From contig NZ_PTRA01000001.1 of assembly GCF_002943425.1 (NCBI RefSeq), positions 2,914,001 through 2,978,000 of the forward strand: DNA of 64,000 bases, in the 5' to 3' direction. Of the stretch, positions 33,261-42,163 are shown in pieces (the first letter of the stretch is position 1; the number at the start of each line of letters is the position of its first letter). The notes below the pieces were generated by a model, which did no database searches, had not been told where the DNA came from, and was given only the letters and a program-made list of their open reading frames with translations. The position numbers and the translations under genes are program-made. The DNA is from Siphonobacter curvatus. Lineage in GTDB: Bacteria > Bacteroidota > Bacteroidia > Cytophagales > Spirosomataceae.

Positions 33261-34136
33261 ATGCAAAAAGTGTATTTGAGTGACTCCGGACCCAAAGTTT
33301 CGGAAGCAATTTATGGATTCTGGCGTTGGGAAGACAAAGGTGCCGAAACCCTCACGTCGATGGAAAAAGTGGTCAACTTATGTCTAGAACTCGGGGTCAA
33401 TACCTTCGACCACGCTGATCATTATGGCAACCACACTATCGAAGAATATTTCGGTAAAATCATTCAGCAGAAGTCCGTCAAACGCGAGGATCTGGTTCTT
33501 TTCAGCAAGTGCGGCATTCGCCAGTCGGCTCACGGTTTTACGTATTACGACAATACCAGTGCGTACATTACCGAGAGCGTGGACAATTCCCTGCGAAGAC
33601 TCAAAACGGATTACCTCGATATTTTCCTGCTCAACCAGCTGGACCGCCTCTGCCCACCCGAAGAGACGGCCCGTACGTTGATGGAACTCGTCAAATCCGG
33701 TAAAATCAAGCACCTGGGAGTCAGTAATTTTACAGTGTTCCAGCACCAGTTACTGGAATCGAACCTGAAGCGACCCATCGTCACGAACCACATCGAGCTG
33801 AACCTGTCGAATACCACGGCCATTGAAGACGGACGCCTTGATTTTATCAAGCAACGGTTCAGCAAACCGCTGGCCTGGGCTCCCCTGGCCGGTGGACGTA
33901 TTCTGAATGGTTCGGACGCAAAATCGGTCGTACTCCGCTCGAAACTCGAAGAAATGGGGCGTAAATACGACGCCAATGTCGAGCAGATTGCCGTAGCCTG
34001 GCTGTATCAGCTGGGAACCTTACCCATCATTGGTTCGCTGTCAGAAGAACGCATTCGTAATGCCGTCAGTGCGGCCGACATCAAGCTTTCGCACGAAGAC
34101 TGGTATGAATTGTATAACCTTGCCCTGCTGAAATAA
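33261..34136 (+). CDS. Aldo/keto reductase (YdhF-like) with Asn in place of the catalytic His
   Basis: NADPH-dependent TIM-barrel oxidoreductase family, 291 residues, closest in style to the YdhF subgroup. Of the AKR tetrad, Asp50 (NTFDHA), Tyr55 (DHYG) and Lys83 (FSKCG) are present. The position of the conserved His in the DLxLIHxPD strand reads LDIFLLNQLD, so Asn125 replaces it. The NADP-binding end (GSLSEERIRNAV near 269-280) is intact. It may reduce an unusual substrate or work with altered catalysis, as some 5-beta reductases that change this residue do. The gene is monocistronic with a terminator. The substitution is seen directly; its effect is inference. Confidence 0.88.
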   Translation: MQKVYLSDSGPKVSEAIYGFWRWEDKGAETLTSMEKVVNLCLELGVNTFDHADHYGNHTIEEYFGKIIQQKSVKREDLVLFSKCGIRQSAHGFTYYDNTSAYITESVDNSLRRLKTDYLDIFLLNQLDRLCPPEETARTLMELVKSGKIKHLGVSNFTVFQHQLLESNLKRPIVTNHIELNLSNTTAIEDGRLDFIKQRFSKPLAWAPLAGGRILNGSDAKSVVLRSKLEEMGRKYDANVEQIAVAWLYQLGTLPIIGSLSEERIRNAVSAADIKLSHEDWYELYNLALLK

Positions 34137-34178
34137 GTTAGGTAGACAGATCGGCGTTATAACATCCCGATCAGTCAG

Positions 34179-34212
34179 GCTTCCAGTCTGCTAATCAGGC
34201 TGGAAGCTTTTT
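34179..34212 (+). terminator. Intrinsic terminator of the aldo/keto reductase gene
   Basis: 8-bp perfect stem GCTTCCAG/CTGGAAGC (34179-34186 with 34200-34207) followed by five T residues. Confidence 0.8.
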
Positions 34213-34238
34213 CCTATCATTCTCTGTATCCCATTGGC

Positions 34239-34913
34239 ATGAAACCGTATTCCCTGATTCTGTTTGATTACGACGGTACGCTTTGTGATTCCCGCCAGGC
34301 TATTCTAGCCACCTTCCCGCCTACGTTTGCTCATTACGGCGTGCCGGTCCCGCCCCTGCCCGAATTAGAGGCCGTGGTAAGTAAAGGCCTGGTGATGGGT
34401 GAGGCGTTTCAGGTTCTGAATCCGGCATTGTCGATCGATGAAGTCAACGAATGGGTAACTACCTACCGGGCCATTTACGATCAGGATGCGTACCGATTGG
34501 TGGAGTGTTATCCAGGAGCCAAAGACCTGATGGAGCACTTAGTTGAACAGGGAAAACACGTGGTTGTGATTAGTAATAAGGGCATTCGTTCCATCGAAAC
34601 TTCGCTAGATTATCTGGGATTGACGCCTTACGTTTCACTGATTCTGGGCGATGGTAGTCCTTTACTGCGGGGGATGCCTAAGAAGCCCAGCCCGGAGAGT
34701 TATACCAAAGTCATTCTGCCGCATTTCGATCTCCATTCGGGCAGCAGTACCCTGATGATTGGCGATACCAGCATGGATCTGCAATACGCCAACAACTGTG
34801 CCATTGACTCCTGCTGGGCCACGTACGGATTTGGTGATCCCGAAGCTTGCCGATCGCTCCATCCTACCTACGAAATCAGTAGTTTACTGCAATTGAAGAA
34901 GGTGATTCAGTAA
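34239..34913 (+). CDS. HAD-superfamily hydrolase (phosphoglycolate phosphatase-like)
   Basis: Cytoplasmic phosphatase of HAD subfamily I, 224 residues. Motif I is FDYDGTLCDS (residues 8-17, nucleophile Asp9 and acid Asp11), motif II Ser/Thr in VVISNKG, motif III Lys in KKPSPESY and motif IV Asp pair in MIGDTSMDLQYA. The helical cap between motifs I and II is of the C1 type found in phosphoglycolate and pyrophosphate phosphatases. The precise substrate is unknown. It is separated from the gene before by a terminator and followed by a non-coding region with CRISPR-like repeats. Confidence 0.88.
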   Translation: MKPYSLILFDYDGTLCDSRQAILATFPPTFAHYGVPVPPLPELEAVVSKGLVMGEAFQVLNPALSIDEVNEWVTTYRAIYDQDAYRLVECYPGAKDLMEHLVEQGKHVVVISNKGIRSIETSLDYLGLTPYVSLILGDGSPLLRGMPKKPSPESYTKVILPHFDLHSGSSTLMIGDTSMDLQYANNCAIDSCWATYGFGDPEACRSLHPTYEISSLLQLKKVIQ

Positions 34914-35131
34914 TCCAGCTAGTCGTCGATCTCGTTACAGGCTGACGATTTCCGGCGGCCCACCCTCCCCTTTTTCCGGCAAAACGGCCTTCTAGGGTCC
35001 TAAAGCGAGTCGTCGATCTCCCAGTAAAATCGTATCATTGTTGATCGACGCAGTAAGGTCTTGTTTTCTGACGAAGAAATATCCATTTTTAAACGCCCTG
35101 AGGGGGGTCGAGGGGCTCAGTAGTCGGGGGG
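34914..35131. other. Non-coding region upstream of the repeat array
   Basis: No ORF of note. A 13-base direct repeat AGTCGTCGATCTC occurs at 34921-34933 and 35008-35020 (87 bases apart). The end (35095-35131) has runs of G that abut the first CRISPR-like repeat. If the array was active, its leader would lie here; the AT-rich stretch 35020-35090 could be its remnant. Confidence 0.4.
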
Positions 35132-35290
35132 GGGTTAATCGTACCTAGTTGGAATGAAATTTCTACGACACGGAAAACAATCGCTGGCGGTGTACAGGTT
35201 TTAATCGTACCTAGTTGGAATGAAATTCTATGTGCCGGTTCAGGTTCTCCCTACCCTAATTGTCTTAATCGTATCTCATCGGAATCCTCC
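35132..35290 (+). CRISPR. Orphan CRISPR-like mini-array (2 near-full repeats + 1 decayed)
   Basis: The 29-nt repeat starts GTTTTAATCGTACC and ends TAGTTGGAATGAAAT. Copy 2 (35198-35226) is taken as complete. Copy 1 (35132-35160) is identical in its last 26 bases but has GGG for GTT near its start. Copy 3 (35262-35290) matches in 19 of the first 24 bases and then diverges. The spacers are unrelated and 37 and 35 nt long. Repeat length, spacer length, the GAAAT end and a decayed last repeat all fit class 1 (type I-B or III) arrays. No cas gene is in the window, so this is an orphan or remnant array. The alternative is a dispersed repeat that happens to be spaced regularly. Confidence 0.55.
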
Positions 35291-35305
35291 AGCCTCAACC
35301 GAAAC

Positions 35306-37582
35306 CTACTTCTGCACCTCAAACGTCATCCGCTGACTTCCGGCGTCTCCTTGGGCGGAGAGCCCTTGAATGACTACCTGATAGGTACCGGACAGATCGG
35401 ACGTGTAAAAATCGAGGGCTTGAGTTGCTTTTATCTGCGGAGCCCAGTACAAAAGCGTTCGAAAATCGGCGGTGCGGCTTTGGCGTTGCTGAGGCGTGTC
35501 GTAACGGGGTGAATAAAACTCCCGTTGAGCCTGTACGCCCTCGTAGGAAGTCACTAGTCCCTCGGGTTGCAATCCGGCCAGGTCACCTTTATAACTCCGA
35601 AAACTGACAATTCCTTCAAACAGTAAGGGTCCCAGAAAATACCGCCGATTCACGACATCAAGTCGTCTGATTCTCAGCGGATCAAGGGCTAGTACTTTAT
35701 TCACGTCAAATACGGGTACGCCATCCATCAGCACCAGCGGGGGTTGCGTAAAGCTGTACTCCGCCCGACCCAGCATCAGAAAGGAAAATTGGGACTGATG
35801 CCGCCGCACGTCTACTTCGGGCACGTACTCCCGCATCACTTCTTCCAGTACCGGAAAACGCGTGTAGTCATCCAGCTTATACGTCTTTTCGGCAATTCCG
35901 TAAAAAGCCACCGTATCGGTTACGGGTACGGCTTGGTACAGGGGCTGGTAGGCATTGCGTACCTGCATCTGGATACTGCGATCCAGCAGGGCATTTTTCA
36001 GCGTTTGGTCAAACGAAAAAGCGGGTAATGGCCGCGAAGAAAACTGGTTCGAAAACGAACTCTCCAGCTCCACCCGCTGCAAGGTATCCGCCGTTTGTAC
36101 CACGACTTCATTCATTCCCTCAAAGTGCTTCATCTGAAAAAAGATCCGTCCGGCTGAATCGCTTAACGCCGGGTACAACCAGACGTCCTTGCCTGGAGCC
36201 GCCAGATACACTGGTACCTTCGCCACGGGTTGTTGATTGACGGTGACTTTTCCGTACAGCAAGTGCGTTTCGTATTCAGGGATGTACCGAAAGGGAACGG
36301 GACGCATCACTTCGTTCCAGCGAAACCGGCTCCATCCATGCGTCAGCATTACTAAATCGACGTTGGTCGTCGGATCAGTCAGGTAGTCAGCAGGGGCTTC
36401 AACCGTACCTTTCAAGTCAGAATTTAGCCAGAGATAACTATAAATATCTTCGCTTGCGTCACCTTGCAGGGAATCGAGTCGATATACGGCCACCGAAACA
36501 TCCGCCGAATCGGGCAGTTGCAAAGACAGGGCTATTTTTTCCCGCCGTACATAGGCCGCCTTGTCGCTTTTGACGCCGAGCTTCATGGCGGGTCGTTGCG
36601 GACGTTTAAAATACAGCCGTTCGCATAGGGGTTGTCGATTGGCATTGAATAAGGTCAAGTGCGTAATCCCTTCTAGCAAGTCACTTTTTTTAACCCAGAA
36701 CTGCGTTTCCCCCTGGCGAACGATACTGCTTTCACTTTGCTGTACCGACCGCTGGGTGTGCACCAGTAACGACACGCGACCGTCGGGTCCAGCGATTAGT
36801 ACTTCCAGTTCATCTTTGCCCGTATCCTGTACGGTCAGTACGTAACCCGATTTCTGTACGTCCGGCAGCGTGTAAATTCGCTGAGTTCCGGCGGCATCTT
36901 TCACCACCGCCCGGTACGTTTCGCCAGCCTTAGGCGTCAGTACAAAGGAACCCATGCCCAAATGTTCGGGACGGAAGGTCGCAACCGTTTCGCCAGCGGC
37001 ATTGAGAATCGTCCCGCTGAACGTACTGCCTAATCCATTTTCATTGATACCGCGAAAAGCAACCCGGCTGGGTAAGGATTCGACCAGGTGGCCGCCTTCC
37101 GGGAAAAACTGTAGATCCAGTTGAGGCTCTTTCTCCTGCGTCGGTACTTTCGTAAAGCTGTTAACGATGGTTAGTGGTTTTTCAAAGTACAAATCCGCCC
37201 CGAAGTTTTTCATCCAGTTGGTATACGCCCGCAGATGATACCGCCCCGAATTCAGGGTAGCCGGTAAAATGAGCATCCCGTGCCCCTTGCCTTTTTCGAG
37301 CGAAACCTTGCTTTGCAATACGGGAGCGTGACTCGCATCCAGCAATTCGAGGTACGCAACCTTACTCAGATCGGCGGGTTGATGCGTCGTTCCATCAACG
37401 ACGTAAAGTTTAAACCAGAGCGTTTCGCCAACGATGTAAAACGAACGGTCACTGTGCAGATATACTTTTTCCTGAAATGCTTTCTGACTGTATTGCTCAA
37501 AGGCCTGCCGAACGGCATCCTGAGCGAATACCTGCCCGGCCCATAACATCAGAAAAAGCCCTATTAACTTTCGTGCAATCAT
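35306..37582 (-). CDS. Exported MG2-domain surface protein with TonB-plug-like C-terminal part
   Basis: Secreted protein of 758 residues with a signal peptide (1-20). After it comes the alpha-2-macroglobulin MG2-like region, with the phrase KVYLHSDRSFYIVGETLWFK (about 38-57) found in many Bacteroidota surface proteins, then several beta-sandwich domains. Around 615-675 lies a stretch like a TonB receptor plug (PPLVLMDGVPVFDVNKVLAL, then RRLDVV and FEGIVSFRSYKGD) but no barrel follows. It is the last gene of an operon with an unknown exported protein, a TonB receptor and a DUF4249 lipoprotein (5-base gap). The role is unknown; the plug-like piece hints at docking with the receptor (inference). 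Confidence 0.8.
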   Translation of the reverse strand: MIARKLIGLFLMLWAGQVFAQDAVRQAFEQYSQKAFQEKVYLHSDRSFYIVGETLWFKLYVVDGTTHQPADLSKVAYLELLDASHAPVLQSKVSLEKGKGHGMLILPATLNSGRYHLRAYTNWMKNFGADLYFEKPLTIVNSFTKVPTQEKEPQLDLQFFPEGGHLVESLPSRVAFRGINENGLGSTFSGTILNAAGETVATFRPEHLGMGSFVLTPKAGETYRAVVKDAAGTQRIYTLPDVQKSGYVLTVQDTGKDELEVLIAGPDGRVSLLVHTQRSVQQSESSIVRQGETQFWVKKSDLLEGITHLTLFNANRQPLCERLYFKRPQRPAMKLGVKSDKAAYVRREKIALSLQLPDSADVSVAVYRLDSLQGDASEDIYSYLWLNSDLKGTVEAPADYLTDPTTNVDLVMLTHGWSRFRWNEVMRPVPFRYIPEYETHLLYGKVTVNQQPVAKVPVYLAAPGKDVWLYPALSDSAGRIFFQMKHFEGMNEVVVQTADTLQRVELESSFSNQFSSRPLPAFSFDQTLKNALLDRSIQMQVRNAYQPLYQAVPVTDTVAFYGIAEKTYKLDDYTRFPVLEEVMREYVPEVDVRRHQSQFSFLMLGRAEYSFTQPPLVLMDGVPVFDVNKVLALDPLRIRRLDVVNRRYFLGPLLFEGIVSFRSYKGDLAGLQPEGLVTSYEGVQAQREFYSPRYDTPQQRQSRTADFRTLLYWAPQIKATQALDFYTSDLSGTYQVVIQGLSAQGDAGSQRMTFEVQK

Positions 37583-37587
37583 ACCAT

Positions 37588-38709
37588 TTAAAACCAGCTA
37601 GGTTTATTGAGACTTCCTCCCAGTGAACGGCAATCGGCACAGTTACTGGGAACGAGCAGATACCGCAGGGGCATATCGAGCGAGCCAATAATCTTCCTGC
37701 TATTGTCGGAGGTTAATATCGTTTCTTGGGGCGACAAGGTGTCGGGCTCGACTAAGCAGCGAGGATAGGTACCAGGGAACCAGCCGTTAAAATCGTACGG
37801 TCTTACCGTCAGGCGTAAGGTTTGCTCGGTACCCGCCGAAAAGAATCCGAACGCCAGCTCTTCGGGATGACTTTCGCAGCGGATATTTCCCGTCACTAAC
37901 GAAGGGAGCGGATCGAACAAGCCACCCGTCGTTTCGGAAGTCTTGGCCAGCATGTCCCAGTATTCGTAGGCCGCCTGCGTCAAGGCATACTGTTTCACCA
38001 ACAGACTGTATTTGACGAGTAACTTATTGCTGGAACTATGAACCATAAGCAGCGGATAACTCTGAATGCGGTCCTGGCTTAGTTTAGCCGAAGTCCCGAT
38101 CAGGATGTTGGTAGGGCGGTCCGTTCGCCAGCAGGAGTATACGTCCACCGTACGCGGAACAATTTCTTTGTTCACGACTTCTAGGCCCGAATAATAAGCA
38201 CTTTGGTATTGATACGTCTCTTCGACTTTCCAGCGATAAAAGCGGGTATTATTGCTCGGATCGTGGGTATGCACGAGAAAACGCATGACGTTATTGGGCC
38301 GATCGGGCTGCCAGGTTATACTGTCAATAGCCGGGCTCTGCTTGGCCGGTACATAATCAGAAACGTAGGTTTTGCCGTCGTAGGTAGTGATCTGAATCCG
38401 GAAATTCTCGCTGCCTATGTAGTTTCGTGGGGGCAAGATATAGGTACCCGCTTGGATTTCAACCAAGGGCAACGTTGTACCTTGATCCCCTGCCACTTGT
38501 ACACGGGCCCCGCTTTCGGCCATCGGTGGGGTAACATCGTTTACGGGTTGCGTTCGTGACAGGGTAATAACCGTGGTATCCCCGCTGGTATTCAAAAATC
38601 CGCTCACAACCAGATGCCGGTTGCTCAGGGAAGAATCGGCGGGCTTGAAGGGATCAATACAGCTACTGACCGCCAGCAGGATTCCGAAAAAAAGTCCCCA
38701 GTATTTCAT
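37588..38709 (-). CDS. DUF4249 family lipoprotein
   Basis: Surface or periplasmic lipoprotein of 373 residues. The signal ends in VSSC with lipidated Cys at residue 17. The body fits DUF4249, a Bacteroidota-only family with an Ig-like N-terminal part (HLVVSGFLNTSGDTTVITLS near 32-51, then VQVAGDQGTTLPL). Members are almost always encoded next to a TonB receptor with a carboxypeptidase-like domain, as here: the ATG overlaps the receptor stop by one base (TGATG), so translation is coupled. It probably works with the receptor as a SusD-like or surface partner (inference from gene order). Confidence 0.85.
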   Translation of the reverse strand: MKYWGLFFGILLAVSSCIDPFKPADSSLSNRHLVVSGFLNTSGDTTVITLSRTQPVNDVTPPMAESGARVQVAGDQGTTLPLVEIQAGTYILPPRNYIGSENFRIQITTYDGKTYVSDYVPAKQSPAIDSITWQPDRPNNVMRFLVHTHDPSNNTRFYRWKVEETYQYQSAYYSGLEVVNKEIVPRTVDVYSCWRTDRPTNILIGTSAKLSQDRIQSYPLLMVHSSSNKLLVKYSLLVKQYALTQAAYEYWDMLAKTSETTGGLFDPLPSLVTGNIRCESHPEELAFGFFSAGTEQTLRLTVRPYDFNGWFPGTYPRCLVEPDTLSPQETILTSDNSRKIIGSLDMPLRYLLVPSNCADCRSLGGSLNKPSWF

Positions 38710-41474
38710 CAGAATTTGAAATTATACGTAATACTTGGAATGGGCTGGCCGAAGATGGACAGTTGATACCCATTGATTTTCCCGTTTTCGGTAACGAAAT
38801 AGACCGAATACGGATTTTTACGCCCGAGCAGGTTGTACACCGATAAGGTCCAGGAGCTGTGAGCCAGCTTGCGTACCCGGTGATTCCCCTCAATATTGAT
38901 TCCAAAATCGGCCCGGATGTAATCGGGAATGCGATTCTGATTGCGGTCGGCGTAATACGGCCGTACCACGCCATCCATCACGTACTTACCCACGGGCGGC
39001 GTATAAGGTCGCCCGGTACTGTAGGTAAAGTTGAAGGAAAAGCTCAAGCGGCGATTGACTTTATAATTACTGATCAGGCTGAAGTCGTGCGGTTTATCGT
39101 AGTTGGCCGGATAGAATTTGCCCCGGTTCGGTGCATCGGGCAAGGAAGGATCGCTGGCCCGTAGCAAGGTCCGCGAGTAGGTATAACTCGCCCAACCGTT
39201 AAGTTTCCCGCGTAGTTTCTTCAACAGTACTTCGACCCCGTACGCCTGACCGATGGTCGAAATTACTGCCGTTTCGATTTGCTTATTCAGTATCAGCGAA
39301 TCGCCACTTTTGTAATCCAGCACGTTTTTGAGGTCTTTGTAATAGCCTTCCACCGACAATTCAATCACACCTGCCCGCAGGTTTTTGTATACGCCCAACG
39401 AATACTGCGTGCCCTGTTGCGGCTTGAGGTACGGATCACTCAACTTCCAGACGTCCGTTGGCGAAATGGCCGCTGTATTCGACAGCATTTGAATGTACTG
39501 CCGGGTCGTATTAAAGCCCGCTTTGACCGACAAGGTCGGCGTAGGCATGTACCGCAGCGAGAACCGGTACTCGGGTCCCATGTAATGCTGAATGATCGCT
39601 CCCGAGCCGTAGGACCGAAAACCCGTGATGTATTGCTTGTCGAAGGGCAGGTTTTCGGCGTACTGGGCTACCTGTTTCGGACCAAGGTACTGAAACATGG
39701 ATACGCGCAGGCCTCCCGTAATGGCTAGCTTCGGAGTAATGTCGTACCGCTCGGAGAAATACAGAGCCGTTTCCAGTCCCTGTTCGGGCTGAACCTCCTC
39801 GGGCATCACTAGCGAAGCTTCTCCTTTCGGGAAAAACGATCCCGGATAGACTTTGTATAAAATACTGCTGATCCCCATATCCATCGTATGACGGGTATTG
39901 GGAATGTAACTCATATCCGCCTTGACGTTGTACTGACGGATACCGAATTTCAGCTGGTAAGCATTTTCGGGAAATTGGTCTCCCTGAATATCGTAGCGGT
40001 AGCGACTGTACGAAGCCGTGAACGTTCCGAACAGCTTGGGGTGGAAAATCCGTTTCCACTTCAGAGCTGCCAACTGACTCTGGTAGCGATAGACGGTATC
40101 ACTGTTGAACTTGAACTGATCGTTGCTGAGATAGCCCGTTAGGGTCAGACTATTACGTTGATTAATTTCATGATTGACCTGTACGTTAACGTCGTAAAAG
40201 GAGGCCCGACTCTGATTGTACCGCACGTCAGAGACCTGCTTGAGCAACCAGTTGGAATATGATGAGCGACCGCTCACCATAAGCGAAGTTCGTTCCTTAA
40301 TTAGAGGCCCTTCGAGCGTCAAGCGACCCGTTAGCAACCCAATGCCTCCGGAACCGGCGAATTTCTTCTTGTTGCCCTCCCGGGTACTAATATCCAGTAC
40401 CGACGACAGACGACCTCCCAGGCGGGCGGGCATATCGCTCTTGTACAGTTCGATTTCCTTAAGAATATCGGGGTTGAAGGCCGAGAAAAAGCCGAATAAG
40501 TGCGAAGGATTGTACACCGTAGCATCATTGAACAGAATCAGGTTCTGGTCCGTGGATCCGCCGCGTACGTTCAGACCCGTACTGCTTTCCCCCACCGATT
40601 TTACCCCCGGCAGCGTCAGTACCACCCGCAAGGCATCGGTTTCGCCAAAAGCCGTCGGTACCTGCTTCATGGTGGTAATGGTCAGCTTGGATACGCCCAT
40701 TTGGTTACTGGCCACGGTGGCATCCAGATCAGACTTCACCTGAATTTCCTTCAAAGCCACAATGTTCTCAATGAGCTCGATATTTAGCTTTCCGTTTGAA
40801 TACAGCACAATCTGCCGATGCCCTTCCCGCATGCCTACACTTCGAACTTTCAGGGTATGCCGCCCCCGGGGCAAGGTGAGTGTATAGTAACCCAACGCAT
40901 CCGTTGCGACGCCAATGGACGGTTTTTCGATGAATACGGCCGCTCCGACCACGGGTTCTCCCGTCACGATGTTTCGAACGTAACCGCTCACGGTCGCGAC
41001 ACCTTCCCGAATGCGGTAGGTTTTCACGCCAATATCGTAGACTTTATTTTCGGCCGTTGAGAGCAGGCGAGCGGTGATTTCGCGGTCGTGAAAGCTGTAC
41101 GAGATGCTGGTGTCCACGTCCTGATCTACCTCAAATACACCGATGGGCAGGGAGGTGATGATGGGTCGCTCTTTGGTGATGAAAACGTGATGCCGGGTGT
41201 CGATGGCAAATTTCAGGTCGGTTTCCCGTAGTACTTCCGTTAGAAAGTTCGTCAAGGGCTGGTTCCGTACCTGAGCCGTAATTCGCACGCTATCCGTATC
41301 GGCTTTCGTATAGTAAAAATAATAGTCTGAAGAAGCTTCCAGCGTGCGTACCAGTTCGTCGAATTTCAGATCGGTACAACTGCCGTTTACCACCCGTCCA
41401 TCAAACGTTAATTGTCCGAATGAACGCGATTGAAACACCAGTAAAAGAAAGATGCAGAATAAAAGTGCTCTCAT
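38709..41474 (-). CDS. TonB-dependent receptor with STN-like and carboxypeptidase-like domains
   Basis: Outer membrane receptor, 921 residues. Signal peptide (1-20), an STN-like domain (about 24-105: TDLKFDELVRTLEASSDYYF), a carboxypeptidase-regulatory-like domain (about 163-235: VSGYVRNIVTGEPVVGAAVF), a plug (about 255-370, with LNVRGGSTDQNLILFNDATV and ELYKSDMPARLGGRLSSVLD) and a barrel ending SITYNFKF. It is tightly coupled to its neighbours: a 4-base overlap with the gene before and a 1-base overlap with DUF4249 after. Although it has an STN-like domain, no sigma/FecR pair lies next to it. The ligand is unknown. Confidence 0.9.
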   Translation of the reverse strand: MRALLFCIFLLLVFQSRSFGQLTFDGRVVNGSCTDLKFDELVRTLEASSDYYFYYTKADTDSVRITAQVRNQPLTNFLTEVLRETDLKFAIDTRHHVFITKERPIITSLPIGVFEVDQDVDTSISYSFHDREITARLLSTAENKVYDIGVKTYRIREGVATVSGYVRNIVTGEPVVGAAVFIEKPSIGVATDALGYYTLTLPRGRHTLKVRSVGMREGHRQIVLYSNGKLNIELIENIVALKEIQVKSDLDATVASNQMGVSKLTITTMKQVPTAFGETDALRVVLTLPGVKSVGESSTGLNVRGGSTDQNLILFNDATVYNPSHLFGFFSAFNPDILKEIELYKSDMPARLGGRLSSVLDISTREGNKKKFAGSGGIGLLTGRLTLEGPLIKERTSLMVSGRSSYSNWLLKQVSDVRYNQSRASFYDVNVQVNHEINQRNSLTLTGYLSNDQFKFNSDTVYRYQSQLAALKWKRIFHPKLFGTFTASYSRYRYDIQGDQFPENAYQLKFGIRQYNVKADMSYIPNTRHTMDMGISSILYKVYPGSFFPKGEASLVMPEEVQPEQGLETALYFSERYDITPKLAITGGLRVSMFQYLGPKQVAQYAENLPFDKQYITGFRSYGSGAIIQHYMGPEYRFSLRYMPTPTLSVKAGFNTTRQYIQMLSNTAAISPTDVWKLSDPYLKPQQGTQYSLGVYKNLRAGVIELSVEGYYKDLKNVLDYKSGDSLILNKQIETAVISTIGQAYGVEVLLKKLRGKLNGWASYTYSRTLLRASDPSLPDAPNRGKFYPANYDKPHDFSLISNYKVNRRLSFSFNFTYSTGRPYTPPVGKYVMDGVVRPYYADRNQNRIPDYIRADFGINIEGNHRVRKLAHSSWTLSVYNLLGRKNPYSVYFVTENGKINGYQLSIFGQPIPSITYNFKF

Positions 41475-42163
41475 TTGATCTGATCGTAATAAGCGACTAC
41501 GTTGCGGATAGCGTTTTCCCGGTCCTCTCTAAAATTCAGGGCACGGGCGTATTTTCGAAGCTCTTTTTTACGATCACTCAAGGCCGTTAAAATTGATTTT
41601 TTGCTATTTACCGGAATGTATTGACCGTCTTTTAGAAGGTAATAATAATCGTGAGGAGTGTAAATAATCAGAACGCGTTGCTGCGACAAATCTTCCGTTC
41701 GATCTTTGGTTCGTTTACAAAAAATTTTCGTTTTTCCGTCGTACAGCCGTTCATAAAAGCCGGGTTTTAATCCCTGCCGAATGCGTACAAAGGTATGTGT
41801 TCCAATGGTTACATTTTCGAGTAAGCTTTGGTCGGGAATAACGCGGTGTAAGCCGTCATGATTTCGCAGAATAAATAAATCCCGGTTAATATCATACAGC
41901 AGCGGCAGATTATCATAACGAATCCCATCGTACGACAGAGACGCTGATAACCAATCCATTGACTCAAAAAACTGATGACCTTGGGGGCGAAACTCCTGGA
42001 TAGTATATTCTTTACCATTGTAATAACTAGCCGAAGTACTGGTAGCTTTTTGGTAAAGGTGTTGGGCATAGGCCGAAGCTGGAGGCGTACTACCCTGACT
42101 GTACCCATCGGTTAGATGGCCCGTCAGAAAGCATAGCAAAAGCATCCAGTAGACCTGCGGCAT
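41471..42163 (-). CDS. Exported protein of unknown function, first gene of the receptor operon
   Basis: A protein of 230 residues starting at ATG 42163 with a signal peptide (MPQVYWMLLLCFLTGHL, cleaved near GYSQ). A longer GTG reading from 42202 would put polar residues before the signal. I do not recognise a family. The mature part is rich in Tyr, Arg and Lys, with LPLLYDINRDLFILRN in the middle and a basic, helical C-terminus (SDRKKELRKYARALNFR). It overlaps the TonB receptor start by 4 bases (ATGA), so it is surely co-translated and should serve the same system. Proteins like this, before receptor/DUF4249 pairs, are common in Cytophagales but undescribed. Confidence 0.75.
   Translation of the reverse strand: MPQVYWMLLLCFLTGHLTDGYSQGSTPPASAYAQHLYQKATSTSASYYNGKEYTIQEFRPQGHQFFESMDWLSASLSYDGIRYDNLPLLYDINRDLFILRNHDGLHRVIPDQSLLENVTIGTHTFVRIRQGLKPGFYERLYDGKTKIFCKRTKDRTEDLSQQRVLIIYTPHDYYYLLKDGQYIPVNSKKSILTALSDRKKELRKYARALNFREDRENAIRNVVAYYDQIK

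Noticed and set aside
34921-35020. 13-base direct repeat AGTCGTCGATCTC as an attachment site of a mobile element
   Set aside because: Only 87 bases apart, no tRNA, integrase or cargo between the copies.
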